Assembly (NCBI GenBank): GCA_035763085.1
Contig: DASUBV010000206.1
Location: forward strand, 1 to 20,922
Length of the DNA stretch: 20,922 bases
Source of the DNA: DASUBV01 sp035763085
Lineage (GTDB): Bacteria; Actinomycetota; Actinomycetes; Streptosporangiales; Streptosporangiaceae
Reading direction: 5' to 3'
Notes under the pieces: model-generated
Databases searched by the model: none
What the model saw: the letters and a program-made list of their open reading frames with translations, nothing else
What the model was told of the DNA's origin: nothing
Position numbers and translations under genes: made by a program
Part shown: positions 6,836 to 14,741 of the stretch, piece after piece
Numbering within the stretch: position 1 is the stretch's first letter
How the letters are laid out: each line of letters starts with the position of its first letter

Positions 6836-6865
6836 AGCCTGCCCGCCGCCTGCGCGGCCCGTCAA
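6836..6865 (-). promoter_or_regulatory. Putative promoter of the BluB-CobT gene
   Basis: On the minus strand TTGACG (6865-6860) is followed by an 18-base spacer and CAGGCT (6841-6836), close to actinobacterial vegetative promoters. The start of transcription would fall a few bases before ATG 6824, explaining the absent Shine-Dalgarno sequence. No cobalamin riboswitch would fit in this leader. Confidence 0.5.
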
Positions 6866-6936
6866 GTTGGCGGCCGGATCCTGGCTGTGTGCCGGGCGGG
6901 TCGGCGGCCAATGACCCGATAGGCCAGGATGATGAC

Positions 6937-7908
6937 ATGCGCGCAATCGTGGTCGAGCAGAACGGCGGTCCCGAGGTACTCCAGGCAGGCGAGCGCCCGG
7001 ATCCGGAGCCGGGCCCGGGCCAGCTGCTGGTGCAGGTCGCCGCGGCCGGCGTCAATTTCATGGACATCTACCAGCGCGAGGGCCGGCCCCCGTACGGCAA
7101 CGCGCTGCCGTACGTGCCGGGCGGCGAGGGCGCGGGCACCGTCGTCGCGACCGGGGACGGGGTCACCGGCTTCGCGGTCGGCGACCAGGTGGCCTGGACC
7201 GGTATCCCCGGCAGCTACGCCGAGCAGGCCATCATCCCGGCCGGCCGGGCGCTGGCGGTGCCCGGCGGCGTCAGCCTGGAGATCGCCGCGGCGGTACTGC
7301 TGCAGGGCATGACCGCGCACTACCTGTGCCACAGCACCTACCCGGTGACGCGCGGCGAGACGACGGTCGTGCACTCGGCGGCCGGCGGCGTCGGCCTGCT
7401 GCTGACCCAGATGATCGTCATGCGCGGCGGCGTGGTGGTGGGCACGACCTCGACCGATGCCAAGGCGGAGCTGGCCCGGCAGGCCGGCGCCGCGCACGTG
7501 GCCGGCTACGGCACCTTCGGGAACGTGGTGCGCGAGGTGACCGGCGGGGACGGCGCGGCGGTGGTCTACGACGGCGTCGGCCAGGCCACGTTCGATGCCA
7601 GCCTGGCGGCGCTGCGGCGCCGCGGCTACATGGTCCTGTACGGCGGGTCCAGCGGGCCGGTCCCGCCGTTCGAGCTGCAGCGGCTGAATACCGGCGGGTC
7701 GCTGTTCATCACCCGCCCGACGCTGGTCCACTACATCGCCACCCGCGAGGAGCTCGCCCAGCGCGCCAGCGACCTGTTCGGCTGGATCGCCGACGGGCGG
7801 CTCAGCGTCCGCATCGGCGGGCGCTACCCGCTGGCCGACGCCGCGCGAGCACACGAGGACCTGGCCGCCCGCCGGACGACGGGCAAGCTGCTGCTGCTCC
7901 CCGGCTGA
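6937..7908 (+). CDS. NADPH:quinone oxidoreductase, zinc-independent MDR family
   Basis: A 323-residue medium-chain dehydrogenase/reductase. The N-terminal GroES-like half has GVNFMDIYQREG (38-49) and YVPGGEGAGTVV (59-70). The nucleotide-binding motif is AAGGVG (148-153), and the protein ends KLLLLPG. The cysteine and histidine ligands of the zinc alcohol dehydrogenases are absent, and the start MRAIVVEQNGGPEVL is typical of quinone oxidoreductases of the QOR/crystallin-zeta type, which reduce quinones or unsaturated carbonyls with NADPH. ATG 6937 was chosen because the family starts there. A CAGGAT at 6925-6930 could be a -10 box that makes the mRNA leaderless. It is divergent from the BluB-CobT gene with a 112-base shared promoter region. 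The precise substrate is unknown. Confidence 0.9.
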   Translation: MRAIVVEQNGGPEVLQAGERPDPEPGPGQLLVQVAAAGVNFMDIYQREGRPPYGNALPYVPGGEGAGTVVATGDGVTGFAVGDQVAWTGIPGSYAEQAIIPAGRALAVPGGVSLEIAAAVLLQGMTAHYLCHSTYPVTRGETTVVHSAAGGVGLLLTQMIVMRGGVVVGTTSTDAKAELARQAGAAHVAGYGTFGNVVREVTGGDGAAVVYDGVGQATFDASLAALRRRGYMVLYGGSSGPVPPFELQRLNTGGSLFITRPTLVHYIATREELAQRASDLFGWIADGRLSVRIGGRYPLADAARAHEDLAARRTTGKLLLLPG

Positions 7909-7948
7909 GGCGGGCTCACCGTCCGGCCGGGCTCAGCGTTGACCGGGC

Positions 7949-8602
7949 TCAGCGCTCGGCCGGGCGCTGGGCTGGCGGCCCGAGGCCGCGGCCCGGGGGC
8001 GCCGGAAGGTGCACGGTCATCAGCAGCTCGGCCCCGTCGTCCCCGGCCGCCCGGTAGGAATGCGCGGCATCGCCCGCGAACGTGGCGGTCATGCCGGCGC
8101 TGACCGGGTAGTCGGTGCCGTCGACGGTGATGACGGCGGCGCCGCTCAGCACGGTGACGGTCTCCACGATGCCGGCCGGGTGCGGGTGGCTGTCGTAAGA
8201 CTCGCCGGCCGGCAGGTGCCAGCGCCACAGCTCCACCGGCGCCGCGGTGGGCGTAGTGAGCAGCAGGGCGGCGGTGCCGCCGCCGGGACCGCGCCACAGC
8301 GGCTCGGCCGCGGCGGCGTCGGTGATCTGCACTGGCTGCGGCGCGCGCTGCTCGACCAGCGTCGAGACCGGGACGCCCAGCGCGTCGGCGATCCGGACCA
8401 GCGTGGCCAGGTTCGGGTTCGCGGTGGCGTTCTCCAGGCCGACCAGCGCGCCCTTGCTCACCCCCGCGCGGGCGGCAAGCTGCTCGACCGACAACCCGCG
8501 AGCGTGCCGCAGGCTGCGCACGGTCGCGGCGACGGCGGCGACCGCCGGGTCGGTCGGCCGGCCGGCCGGGCCGCCGGCGGGCTGGCCGGGTCTGCGTTTC
8601 AC
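7949..8602 (-). CDS. XRE-family regulator with C-terminal cupin domain
   Basis: A 217-residue protein with an N-terminal helix-turn-helix (residues 25-80, VRSLRHARGLSVEQLAARAG followed by SKGALVGLENATANPNLAT) and a C-terminal single cupin barrel (about 125-198) carrying possible metal-ligand positions H139, H141, E147 and H181 (HPHPAGIVE ... DAAHSYRA). XRE-cupin proteins are usually local repressors that sense a small molecule in the cupin. The start is GTG 8602 after GAGGG. It is transcribed away from the EamA transporter with only a short shared region, a common pairing in which the regulator controls the transporter and itself. Duplicated GGTCATT sites in that region are candidate operators. 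The ligand and the transported substrate are unknown. Confidence 0.9.
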   Translation of the reverse strand: MKRRPGQPAGGPAGRPTDPAVAAVAATVRSLRHARGLSVEQLAARAGVSKGALVGLENATANPNLATLVRIADALGVPVSTLVEQRAPQPVQITDAAAAEPLWRGPGGGTAALLLTTPTAAPVELWRWHLPAGESYDSHPHPAGIVETVTVLSGAAVITVDGTDYPVSAGMTATFAGDAAHSYRAAGDDGAELLMTVHLPAPPGRGLGPPAQRPAER

Positions 8603-8619
8603 GGTCTGCCCTCGTTACT

Positions 8620-8647
8620 GGTCATTCTACTGAACCATGCGGTCATT
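8620..8647. promoter_or_regulatory. Direct-repeat operator candidate between the XRE-cupin and EamA genes
   Basis: GGTCATT occurs at 8620-8626 and again at 8641-8647, exactly 21 bases apart, or about two helical turns. TATAGT (8649-8654) is a good plus-strand -10 box, and the overlapping ATTATA (8645-8650) reads TATAAT on the minus strand. Binding of the regulator here would cover both promoters. Confidence 0.45.
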
Positions 8648-8660
8648 ATATAGTGCAAGC

Positions 8661-9509
8661 GTGCTCGCTGTCCTGCTGGCCGCTGCCAGCTCCCTCGGTT
8701 ACGGGGTCGCCGACTTCGTCGGCGGCCTGGCCACCCGCCGGGACACGGTACTGCGCGTGGTCGCGGTCACGGCGCCGGTCAGCTTGATCGTGGAACTGCT
8801 GCTGCTGCCGCTGGTGAGCGGCAGCTGGTCGGCGGCGGCACTGGCCTGGGGCGCCCTGGCCGGCGTGGCCTCCGCGGCGGCGTTCGCGCTGCTGTACCAG
8901 AGCCTGGCGATGGGCCCGATGGGCGTGCTGTCGCCGGTCACCGCGGTGGTGTCCGCCGTCCTGCCGGCCGCCTTCGGGATCGCGGAGGGCGAGCGGCTGA
9001 GCGCCGCCGGCATCATCGGCATCGTGCTGGCCATCGCGGCGGTCATTGCCGTCAGCGCCGGCAGCGGTGACGACGAGGCCGGCCGGGGCCGCCGGCCGAG
9101 CGCGGCGGCCCTGGGGATGGCCGTCGCCGCGGGCGCGACGATCGCGGCGATGCTCGTCTGCCTGGCGCAGAGCCCGCACGACAGCGGGCTGGCCCCGCTG
9201 ATCAGCTGCCGGGCCGTGTCCCTGGCGGTCCTGCTGGCGGCGGCAGCCCTGCGCGGCCAGCTCGGGCTGCCCGGCCGGTCCGGCCTGCGGCTGGCCGCCG
9301 CCGCGGGGCTCTTCGACGCGGTCGCGAACGTGGCTTTCCTGGTCGCGGTCCGCAGCGGCAGCCTGGTGGTGGTCGCGGTGATCACTGCCCTGTACCCGGG
9401 TGGCACGGTGCTGCTGGCCCGCCGGGTGCTCGGCGAGCGCCTCAGCCGGGTCCAGCTCACGGGCCTGCTCATCGCCGCTGTCGCCGTCAGCATCCTGGCC
9501 GTCAGCTGA
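8661..9509 (+). CDS. EamA/DMT-family membrane transporter
   Basis: A 282-residue, highly hydrophobic protein with about ten membrane spans in two similar halves, the EamA (drug/metabolite transporter) plan. The first span starts LAVLLAAASSLGYGVADFVGG and includes the family-typical YGVADF. The second half has FDAVANVAFLVAVRSGSLVVV and ends ALYPGGTVLLARRVLGERLS, a clear EamA motif. GTG 8661 was chosen: neither it nor the upstream in-frame ATG 8637 has a ribosome site, but a -10 box TATAGT ends 7 bases before the GTG, which fits a leaderless mRNA. Starting at 8637 would add eight residues and place the codon upstream of the promoter. The substrate is unknown; the divergent XRE-cupin gene probably controls it. 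Confidence 0.88.
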   Translation: MLAVLLAAASSLGYGVADFVGGLATRRDTVLRVVAVTAPVSLIVELLLLPLVSGSWSAAALAWGALAGVASAAAFALLYQSLAMGPMGVLSPVTAVVSAVLPAAFGIAEGERLSAAGIIGIVLAIAAVIAVSAGSGDDEAGRGRRPSAAALGMAVAAGATIAAMLVCLAQSPHDSGLAPLISCRAVSLAVLLAAAALRGQLGLPGRSGLRLAAAAGLFDAVANVAFLVAVRSGSLVVVAVITALYPGGTVLLARRVLGERLSRVQLTGLLIAAVAVSILAVS

Positions 9510-9608
9510 CCAGCCCAGGCGCTGGCCTAATAGCTCTAGCGCATCGACGACGACAAAATTCTCCAGCGTGCAGGTATCGATGATGACGTTGCCCGCGACC
9601 GGGTTCAT
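9510..9608 (-). pseudogene. Truncated PIN-domain protein, N-terminal 33 codons only
   Basis: The minus strand from ATG 9608 reads MNPVAGNVIIDTCTLENF followed by VVVDALELLGQRLGW, a PIN-like nuclease beginning with the first conserved aspartate in IIDTCTLENF. Past 9510 the frame runs antisense into the EamA gene and loses any PIN character, so the rest of the domain (normally 130 or more residues with further acidic residues) is missing. Its ATG overlaps the stop codon of the upstream ImmA/IrrE frame in ATGA, which shows the two genes were once translated together. Only the first metal-binding aspartate remains, so no nuclease activity is expected. Confidence 0.6.
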
Positions 9609-10761
9609 AGGAAGGGGACCAGCTCGTCGTCTGCCGAGCGGTCCGGTGGCCCGAGCTGGATCGGTGCAAGCTCCTCCAGGAGCATGGCCTCGTCCACTTC
9701 CAGCAGCTGAGCGATCGGCCGGATGCTGATCTCGGCGCGGGCGTAAGCCTCCAGCGCCCGTGACAGCAGGCCGTCCGGCCAGCGGCGGCCGCGCCGGGCC
9801 TGCAGGTCTGCGGTGCGGCCATGGCGCATCGCGATGCGGGCCGAGGACATCCGCCGGATCTCCTCCCGCTGAGCGGCGGTGATGATGCCGGTGTCGTGCA
9901 GCCGGAAGGCGAGCGCGTCGAGGCTGACCCGGTAGCGCCCGAGCAAGTCGGCAATGAGCTGCTGGCTGATCTCTGCCTGTCCGCCGCAGGCGGCACGCAG
10001 CGCCTCGGCCGGCATCAGGAAGGCCGCCGCGAAGGCATTGGCTCTGGTCTCGGCCGGGGACCGGGCGCCCATGATGTTCTCATCAACCTGGATCCCGAGA
10101 CTGCTCTTGCGGCTGCCGTCACCGGCCAGCAGGTGCCCGAGCTCGTGGGCCAGCGTGTAACGCTGCCGGGTAGCCGACACCGAGCTACTGACCATGATCA
10201 GCTGGAAGCCGGGCCTGCTCGCGGCCAGTCCGTCAAGGCCAGGTGACAGCGGCTCGATGGCGACATCGATATCCAGCTCATCCGCGACGTAGGACGCCAG
10301 CGTGCCGATCTCGGCGGGCAGGTCGGCGGTGCCGATGCCAGGCGTGCCCGCAGATCCGTCGCGAGCCGCTCGCCTTGCTCATGCGGTGCGGCGGACGGCA
10401 TCCGAGTCGGCCGCGACGCTGCGAAGCCAGGAAAGCCGAGCTCGGCGAGCAGCTGATCCAGGTCCAGCATCAGCTGCACGCGATCCAGCGCCCCGTCGAC
10501 GGCCGGGCTGGTGCCGGCCTGCGCGCGCGCCGCGATCGCGACCCCGCCCTGGTCACTGTCCCGGTCCTCGCCGAGCAACCGCTGGATGGGCACGCCGAGC
10601 TGCTCGGCGATCAGGGCCAGCTCCACGGGCTTGAACTGGCGCTTGCCGCCCAGCGATCGCGACAGGGCCGTCGGGTCGACGCCGATCCTGTCGGCGAGCT
10701 GCTGCTGGGTCAGGCCGGATGCGCGGACGGCGTGCTGCACGCGGGCCGCGAGCGCTTCCAT
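9605..10761 (-). pseudogene. XRE HTH-ImmA/IrrE metallopeptidase fusion, split by a single-base frameshift
   Basis: Two abutting frames together form one protein of the Xre-COG2856 type. The first, from ATG 10761, holds a helix-turn-helix at residues 7-62 (LTQQQLADRIGVDPTALSRS, then GGKRQF). The second holds the zinc-peptidase motif HELGH (10133-10147) and ETRANAFAAAFLMPAEAL. Near 10334-10341 the coding strand reads CTGGCATC, and one extra G (CTGGGCATC) would join the frames as RLGIGTADLPAEIGTLASYV, continuing without a stop to HELGH. As it stands, the first frame ends with an unrelated tail at 10198. ImmA/IrrE peptidases cleave repressors in phage and stress circuits, and Xre-COG2856 proteins are often paired with toxin genes, here the PIN remnant. 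A sequencing error is the main alternative to true decay. Confidence 0.85.
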
Positions 10762-11395
10762 GCTCAGCTTCGGCGTCGCCTACGACCACGCCGCGCCCGA
10801 GGATCGGCCCAAGTACGGCGCGCTGAACTACCGGCGCCGGCCGGTGGGCGGCGCGCCGCGGTTCGGGTCGGCGCACCTGCGGCTCAGGCGGGAGACCCTG
10901 GCCCGCACGACGTTCTGCTACCCCGACAGCGTCCTGGACCCGGGCAACTTCGGGACCGCGCGGGCGATGGCGCTGATCCCGCTGGCCGAGGCGGACCGGA
11001 CTGACGCAGCTGATCCGCTGGATGACTGCATCGAGGCACACGTGCACGGCCCGGTGCGGCCCGCGGACGATGCCGAGGCGCTGGTCCTGGACCCGTGCTT
11101 CCGGGGGACTGCCGTCGAGGCAACTGCGGCCGGGCTCGGCTGCCCGCTGGAGTGGCATGGCGGCTTCCGGATCACGACCGCCGAGCTGCGCCGCCATCCG
11201 GGCTACCGCGGGCCAGAGTTCGTCGAGCTCGGCCTCTCGCTGGCCAGGAACGGGCGCCTGGACCCGCGCATGATCGGCGAGGCCTCCCGGACAGGCCGGC
11301 ATGACGAGCAGGCTCTCAAGCGCGTCTGGCACTACCTGGCCCGGTACGGCTCGCCTGATGGCGCCGGTCAGCCCCCGCGGGGCAGGCCAGCTTGA
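10760..11395 (+). pseudogene. DUF3626 family protein, 5'-truncated
   Basis: The frame from 10760 to the stop at 11395 begins in the middle of a DUF3626 protein (SFGVAYDHAAPEDRPKYGALN) and keeps its C-terminal part: RFGSAHLRLRRETLARTTFC, YPDSVLDPGNFGTARAM, LDDCIEAHVHGPVRPADDAE, LVLDPCFRG, GCPLEWHGGFRIT, and the end QALKRVWHYLARYG. Full-length members have a further N-terminal segment of roughly 70-100 residues, with a conserved histidine-rich start, that is absent here. The codons upstream of 10760 are antisense to the XRE gene and unrelated. The ATG at 10760 is only the edge of the remaining homology and has no ribosome site. The function of DUF3626 is not known to me. I read this as a gene remnant fused to the XRE-ImmA gene at a recombination point. 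Confidence 0.78.
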
Positions 11396-11420
11396 CTTCG
11401 AGCGTGGTGGAGGTTTCAAC

Positions 11421-11549
11421 ATGGGTGCTGCCACCCGACATGCGCCGCTAACCGCGAGAGGCAAAGATGAACGAGCAGACGACCCTGGCCTACCTGGAGC
11501 GCTTCGGGGCTGCGCGCCCGGCGAGCCTCGACGCGGCGGTGCTGCGTGA
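11421..11549 (+). CDS. Small ORF with a strong ribosome site, overlapping the start of nat
   Basis: GGAGG (11409-11413) stands 7 bases before ATG 11421, the best ribosome site in this area. It opens a 42-codon frame starting MGAATRHAPLTARGKDE and ending 83 bases inside nat in another frame. The protein after about codon 15 is forced by the nat overlap and looks like nothing known. It could be a leader ORF that couples translation to nat, a remnant of a removed gene, or chance. Confidence 0.25.
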   Translation: MGAATRHAPLTARGKDERADDPGLPGALRGCAPGEPRRGGAA

Positions 11550-12255
11550 CCTGCACCGGGCCCATCAGGTCGCGGTGCCCTTCGAGAACCTGAGCATCCA
11601 CCTGTCCGAGCCGATCTCGCTGGACGAGGCTGACCTGGCGGACAAGATCGTGCGCCGGCGGCGCGGCGGCTTCTGCTATGAGCTCAACGGGGCCTTCGCG
11701 CTGCTGCTCGAGGCGCTCGGCGCGCAGGTGATGAGGATGGCGGCCCGCGTGTTCAGCGACGGCCAGCCCGGACCCCCGTTCGACCACCTGGCCCTGGCCG
11801 TCCGCCTGCCCGACGGGAGCGGTCCCTGGCTGGCCGACGTGGGTTTCGGCAGCCACAGCGACTACCCGCTGCTGCTGGACAGCCGGGCCGAGCAGGAAGA
11901 TCCGGCCGGCCGGTTCCTGATCGCCGACGCCGGCCGCAGGGACGTCGACGTGCTCAAGAACGGGGAGCCGCAGTACCGGATCGAGCGACGGGAGCGCGCC
12001 CTGGCCGACTTCGTGCCGACGTGCTGGTTCCAGCAGACCTCGCCGTCGTCCCATTTCACCCGCGCCACCATCTGCTCGCGGCGCACCGAGGACGGCAGGA
12101 TCTCCCTCAGCGGCCGCACCCTGATCCGGACCAGCGGCGGGTCGCGCAGCGAGCAGGACCTGACCAGTGACGAGGAGGTGCTGGCCGCCTACCGCGAGCA
12201 CTTCGGCGTCGTCCTGGCTCAGGTCCCGCGCGTCCCGCAGCCGGCCCGGGGCTGA
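11467..12255 (+). CDS. nat: Arylamine N-acetyltransferase
   Basis: A 262-residue NAT-family enzyme that moves an acetyl or other acyl group from CoA to arylamines, hydrazines or arylhydroxylamines. The catalytic triad is complete: C70 in RRGGFCYELN, H107 in FDHLAL, and D124 in LADVGFGSH. The segment VPFENLSIHL (37-46) is also typical. ATG 11467 is preceded by AGAGG (11457-11461). In actinomycetes NATs act in xenobiotic breakdown, lipid-related metabolism, or amide formation in polyketide pathways; no biosynthetic cluster is next to this one, so the role is open. It is convergent with the downstream membrane-protein gene across a short gap with nested inverted repeats. Confidence 0.95.
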   Translation: MNEQTTLAYLERFGAARPASLDAAVLRDLHRAHQVAVPFENLSIHLSEPISLDEADLADKIVRRRRGGFCYELNGAFALLLEALGAQVMRMAARVFSDGQPGPPFDHLALAVRLPDGSGPWLADVGFGSHSDYPLLLDSRAEQEDPAGRFLIADAGRRDVDVLKNGEPQYRIERRERALADFVPTCWFQQTSPSSHFTRATICSRRTEDGRISLSGRTLIRTSGGSRSEQDLTSDEEVLAAYREHFGVVLAQVPRVPQPARG

Positions 12256-12298
12256 GCAGGAGGCTCAGTCTCGGACCGCCGGAGCGAGCTAGCCCCGG
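12246..12298. terminator. Nested inverted repeat, likely bidirectional terminator between nat and the membrane-protein gene
   Basis: The outer arms CCGGGGCT (12246-12253) and AGCCCCGG (12291-12298) are perfect. Near the left arm an overlapping hairpin CTGAGC/GCTCAG (12252-12257, 12263-12268) has a 5-base loop. The stop codons of both convergent genes lie within the structure. No T-run follows, which is usual in high-GC genomes. Confidence 0.5.
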
Positions 12299-12975
12299 CT
12301 CTGCTGGGCGTTGCCGAGCACCTGGACGCCGGCGGCGAACCGGGCCAGCCGGGTGCTGTCCCAGCCCAGCGAGGTCGGGGCCTGGATGACGACCCAGGTG
12401 CCGGCGGCGTCCTTGTAGGTCAGCATCTGGGTCTTGCCCTGGACGTCGAAACGGCCGGGCCGGCCGGCCACCGGCTGCCGGATCCCGGTGGTGGGCGCGC
12501 TCGCGTCCCGGGACTGCAGCATGACGACGAGCTTGCCGACGAAGGAGTCAATGCTGGTGTCGGTGTCCCCCTTCGGGGCCAGGGTCAGCACGTAGGCGTT
12601 GCCGCCCTGGATGACCCAGCCCCTGGGCACCTCTGATACCCGGTAGCCGGGGGGCTGCCTGCCTTCGTAGGCGACCAGGGCGATCGCGGTGCCCGCAGCG
12701 GAAGCCGGGGTAGTCGGCGCTGCGGAGCCGCCCGGCCTGACCACATGCCCGGCCTGGGCGGGCCGGTGGCCGGGCGAGCTCACCGCCACCGGCACCACGG
12801 CCGCGGCGACTACGGCGGCCGTCCCGGCCGTCGCGCCTGCGAGGCGAAGGTGGCGGCGTCGCAGCAGGCGCCGGCCGCGGGCCAGGTCGGCGGCCGGGTC
12901 GGGGCGCTGGGCCGGATCCGGGCCGTGCCCGTCGGACAGGGCGAGCTCAAGCAGGTCCTTCAGGTCGTTCATCAC
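12289..12975 (-). CDS. Single-pass membrane protein coupled to the SigE-family sigma gene (putative anti-sigma or surface protein)
   Basis: A 228-residue protein with a cytoplasmic N-terminus (1-43) rich in basic residues just before the membrane (RGRRLLRRRHLR, 33-44), one hydrophobic span about 45-66, a Pro/Thr/Ala linker, and an extracytoplasmic part (about 98-225) of no family I recognise. Its ATG overlaps the stop codon of the sigma gene (ATGA at 12975-12972), which ensures coupled translation. Single-pass proteins in this position often partner SigE-family ECF factors, but there is no clear zinc anti-sigma motif such as HxxxCxxC, so anti-sigma function is only suggested by position. An in-frame second ATG at the next codon is equally possible as start. 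Confidence 0.75.
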   Translation of the reverse strand: MMNDLKDLLELALSDGHGPDPAQRPDPAADLARGRRLLRRRHLRLAGATAGTAAVVAAAVVPVAVSSPGHRPAQAGHVVRPGGSAAPTTPASAAGTAIALVAYEGRQPPGYRVSEVPRGWVIQGGNAYVLTLAPKGDTDTSIDSFVGKLVVMLQSRDASAPTTGIRQPVAGRPGRFDVQGKTQMLTYKDAAGTWVVIQAPTSLGWDSTRLARFAAGVQVLGNAQQSRG

Positions 12976-13508
12976 TGGCTCCTCTGAGTGGTGACCCCGG
13001 CGCCTGCGCCGGTCAGCAAGTCGCGCAGCCGGGCGGCGGCCTTGGCCGTCTGGCTCTTCACGGTGCCCTCCGAGCAGTTCAGGAGAGTCGCGGTCTCCCC
13101 GACGCTGAGATCCATCCAGTGCCGCAGCACGACGGCGGCACGCATCCGGGGCGGCAGCGCCGCGAGGGCAGCCCGGATCTCCTCTCCGTCGATGCCGGCC
13201 GGCAGGAGACCGGGCGGCGGCGGCGCCGGGCCGTCGGGGGGATCGGCGACGGACTGCTCCCGTCGCCAGCGCGGCCGCCGGACCTCATCGAGATGAGCGT
13301 TGACGACGATGCGCCAGGCATAGGCGGCCTGGGTTCCAGAGCGCCGGATCCTCGGCCAGGCTACGTACAGCCGGGCGAGGGCGGTCTGCACGAGATCCTC
13401 GGCGAGGTGAGTATCCCCGGCGGTCAGCAGGCAGGCCGACCGCAGCAAGTCGATGCGGCGGGCCGCGACGAATGCCGAGAATTCCTCGTCGCGAAGTGAT
13501 CGGGCCAT
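12972..13508 (-). CDS. SigE-family ECF RNA polymerase sigma factor
   Basis: A 178-residue ECF sigma factor of the actinobacterial SigE family. Region 2 lies at residues 8-80 (SACLLTAGDTHLAEDLVQTA, then YAWRIVVNAHLDEVRR), with a Pro-rich linker at 90-105. Region 4 spans about 110-162, with LPPRMRAAVVLRHWMDLSVG at 118-137 and the recognition helix in CSEGTVKSQTAKA. The ATG at 13508 is chosen because GGAGG lies 8 bases upstream and homology starts here; the frame is open much further upstream, but that part belongs to a VOC-type remnant. It has no fused C-terminal domain, unlike the sigma factor near the left end. It is the first gene of a two-gene unit with the overlapping membrane protein. Confidence 0.92.
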   Translation of the reverse strand: MARSLRDEEFSAFVAARRIDLLRSACLLTAGDTHLAEDLVQTALARLYVAWPRIRRSGTQAAYAWRIVVNAHLDEVRRPRWRREQSVADPPDGPAPPPPGLLPAGIDGEEIRAALAALPPRMRAAVVLRHWMDLSVGETATLLNCSEGTVKSQTAKAAARLRDLLTGAGAGVTTQRSQ

Positions 13509-13625
13509 ATGTACCTCCTCACCACTCCTACGGATCTCGGCCCGCGCGAGGTTGCCTGTGCTGCGCGGTGGCGGCGGATTAGCCGGCCGCCCCCGGCGGC
13601 CGGCCGGGCAGGTCAGCGGCGGGTG

Positions 13626-13796
13626 CCGGGCGTCCCCCCAGCCGCCCGTCGCGTTGCCGGCCGGGTCCCGGCAGGCGGCCACCCGCAGGTCACCATCCGG
13701 GAATGGTGCCGTCGCGGCCGGCCCGCCGTGCGCGGTGACCTGGCTCAGCACATCATCCACGCTGGTCACGTAGATGCCGGGCAGCACGCCGGCCGC
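13626..13796 (-). pseudogene. VOC (glyoxalase/bleomycin resistance-like) protein, C-terminal fragment
   Basis: The minus strand in the 311-base gap between menB and the sigma gene encodes VLPGIYVTSVDDVLSQVTAH, then GGPAATAPFPDGDLRVAACR and DPAGNATGGWGDAR. This is the second beta-alpha-beta-beta-beta half of a VOC-fold protein, ending in the familiar RDPAGN-x-x-G-x-W pattern. The first half is absent; upstream codons run into a Pro/Ala-rich stretch and then the menB stop at 13820. Downstream the frame stays open into the sigma gene, so there is no own stop. No start codon with a ribosome site fits. It is interpreted as the tail of a deleted gene. Confidence 0.6.
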
Positions 13797-13819
13797 CGGC
13801 GGCCGGGCGGTTGCGGCCG

Positions 13820-14719
<900 letters not shown>

Positions 14720-14741
14720 GCGCCGATTCTGGCAGGAGCCG

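Noticed and set aside
6825..6936. Cobalamin riboswitch upstream of the BluB-CobT fusion
   Set aside because: The gap is only 112 bases, no B12-box was seen, and the predicted promoter lies almost at the start codon.
9400..10246. Plus-strand frames opposite the ImmA/IrrE part
   Set aside because: They are antisense to the recognisable HELGH peptidase and have no supporting start signals.
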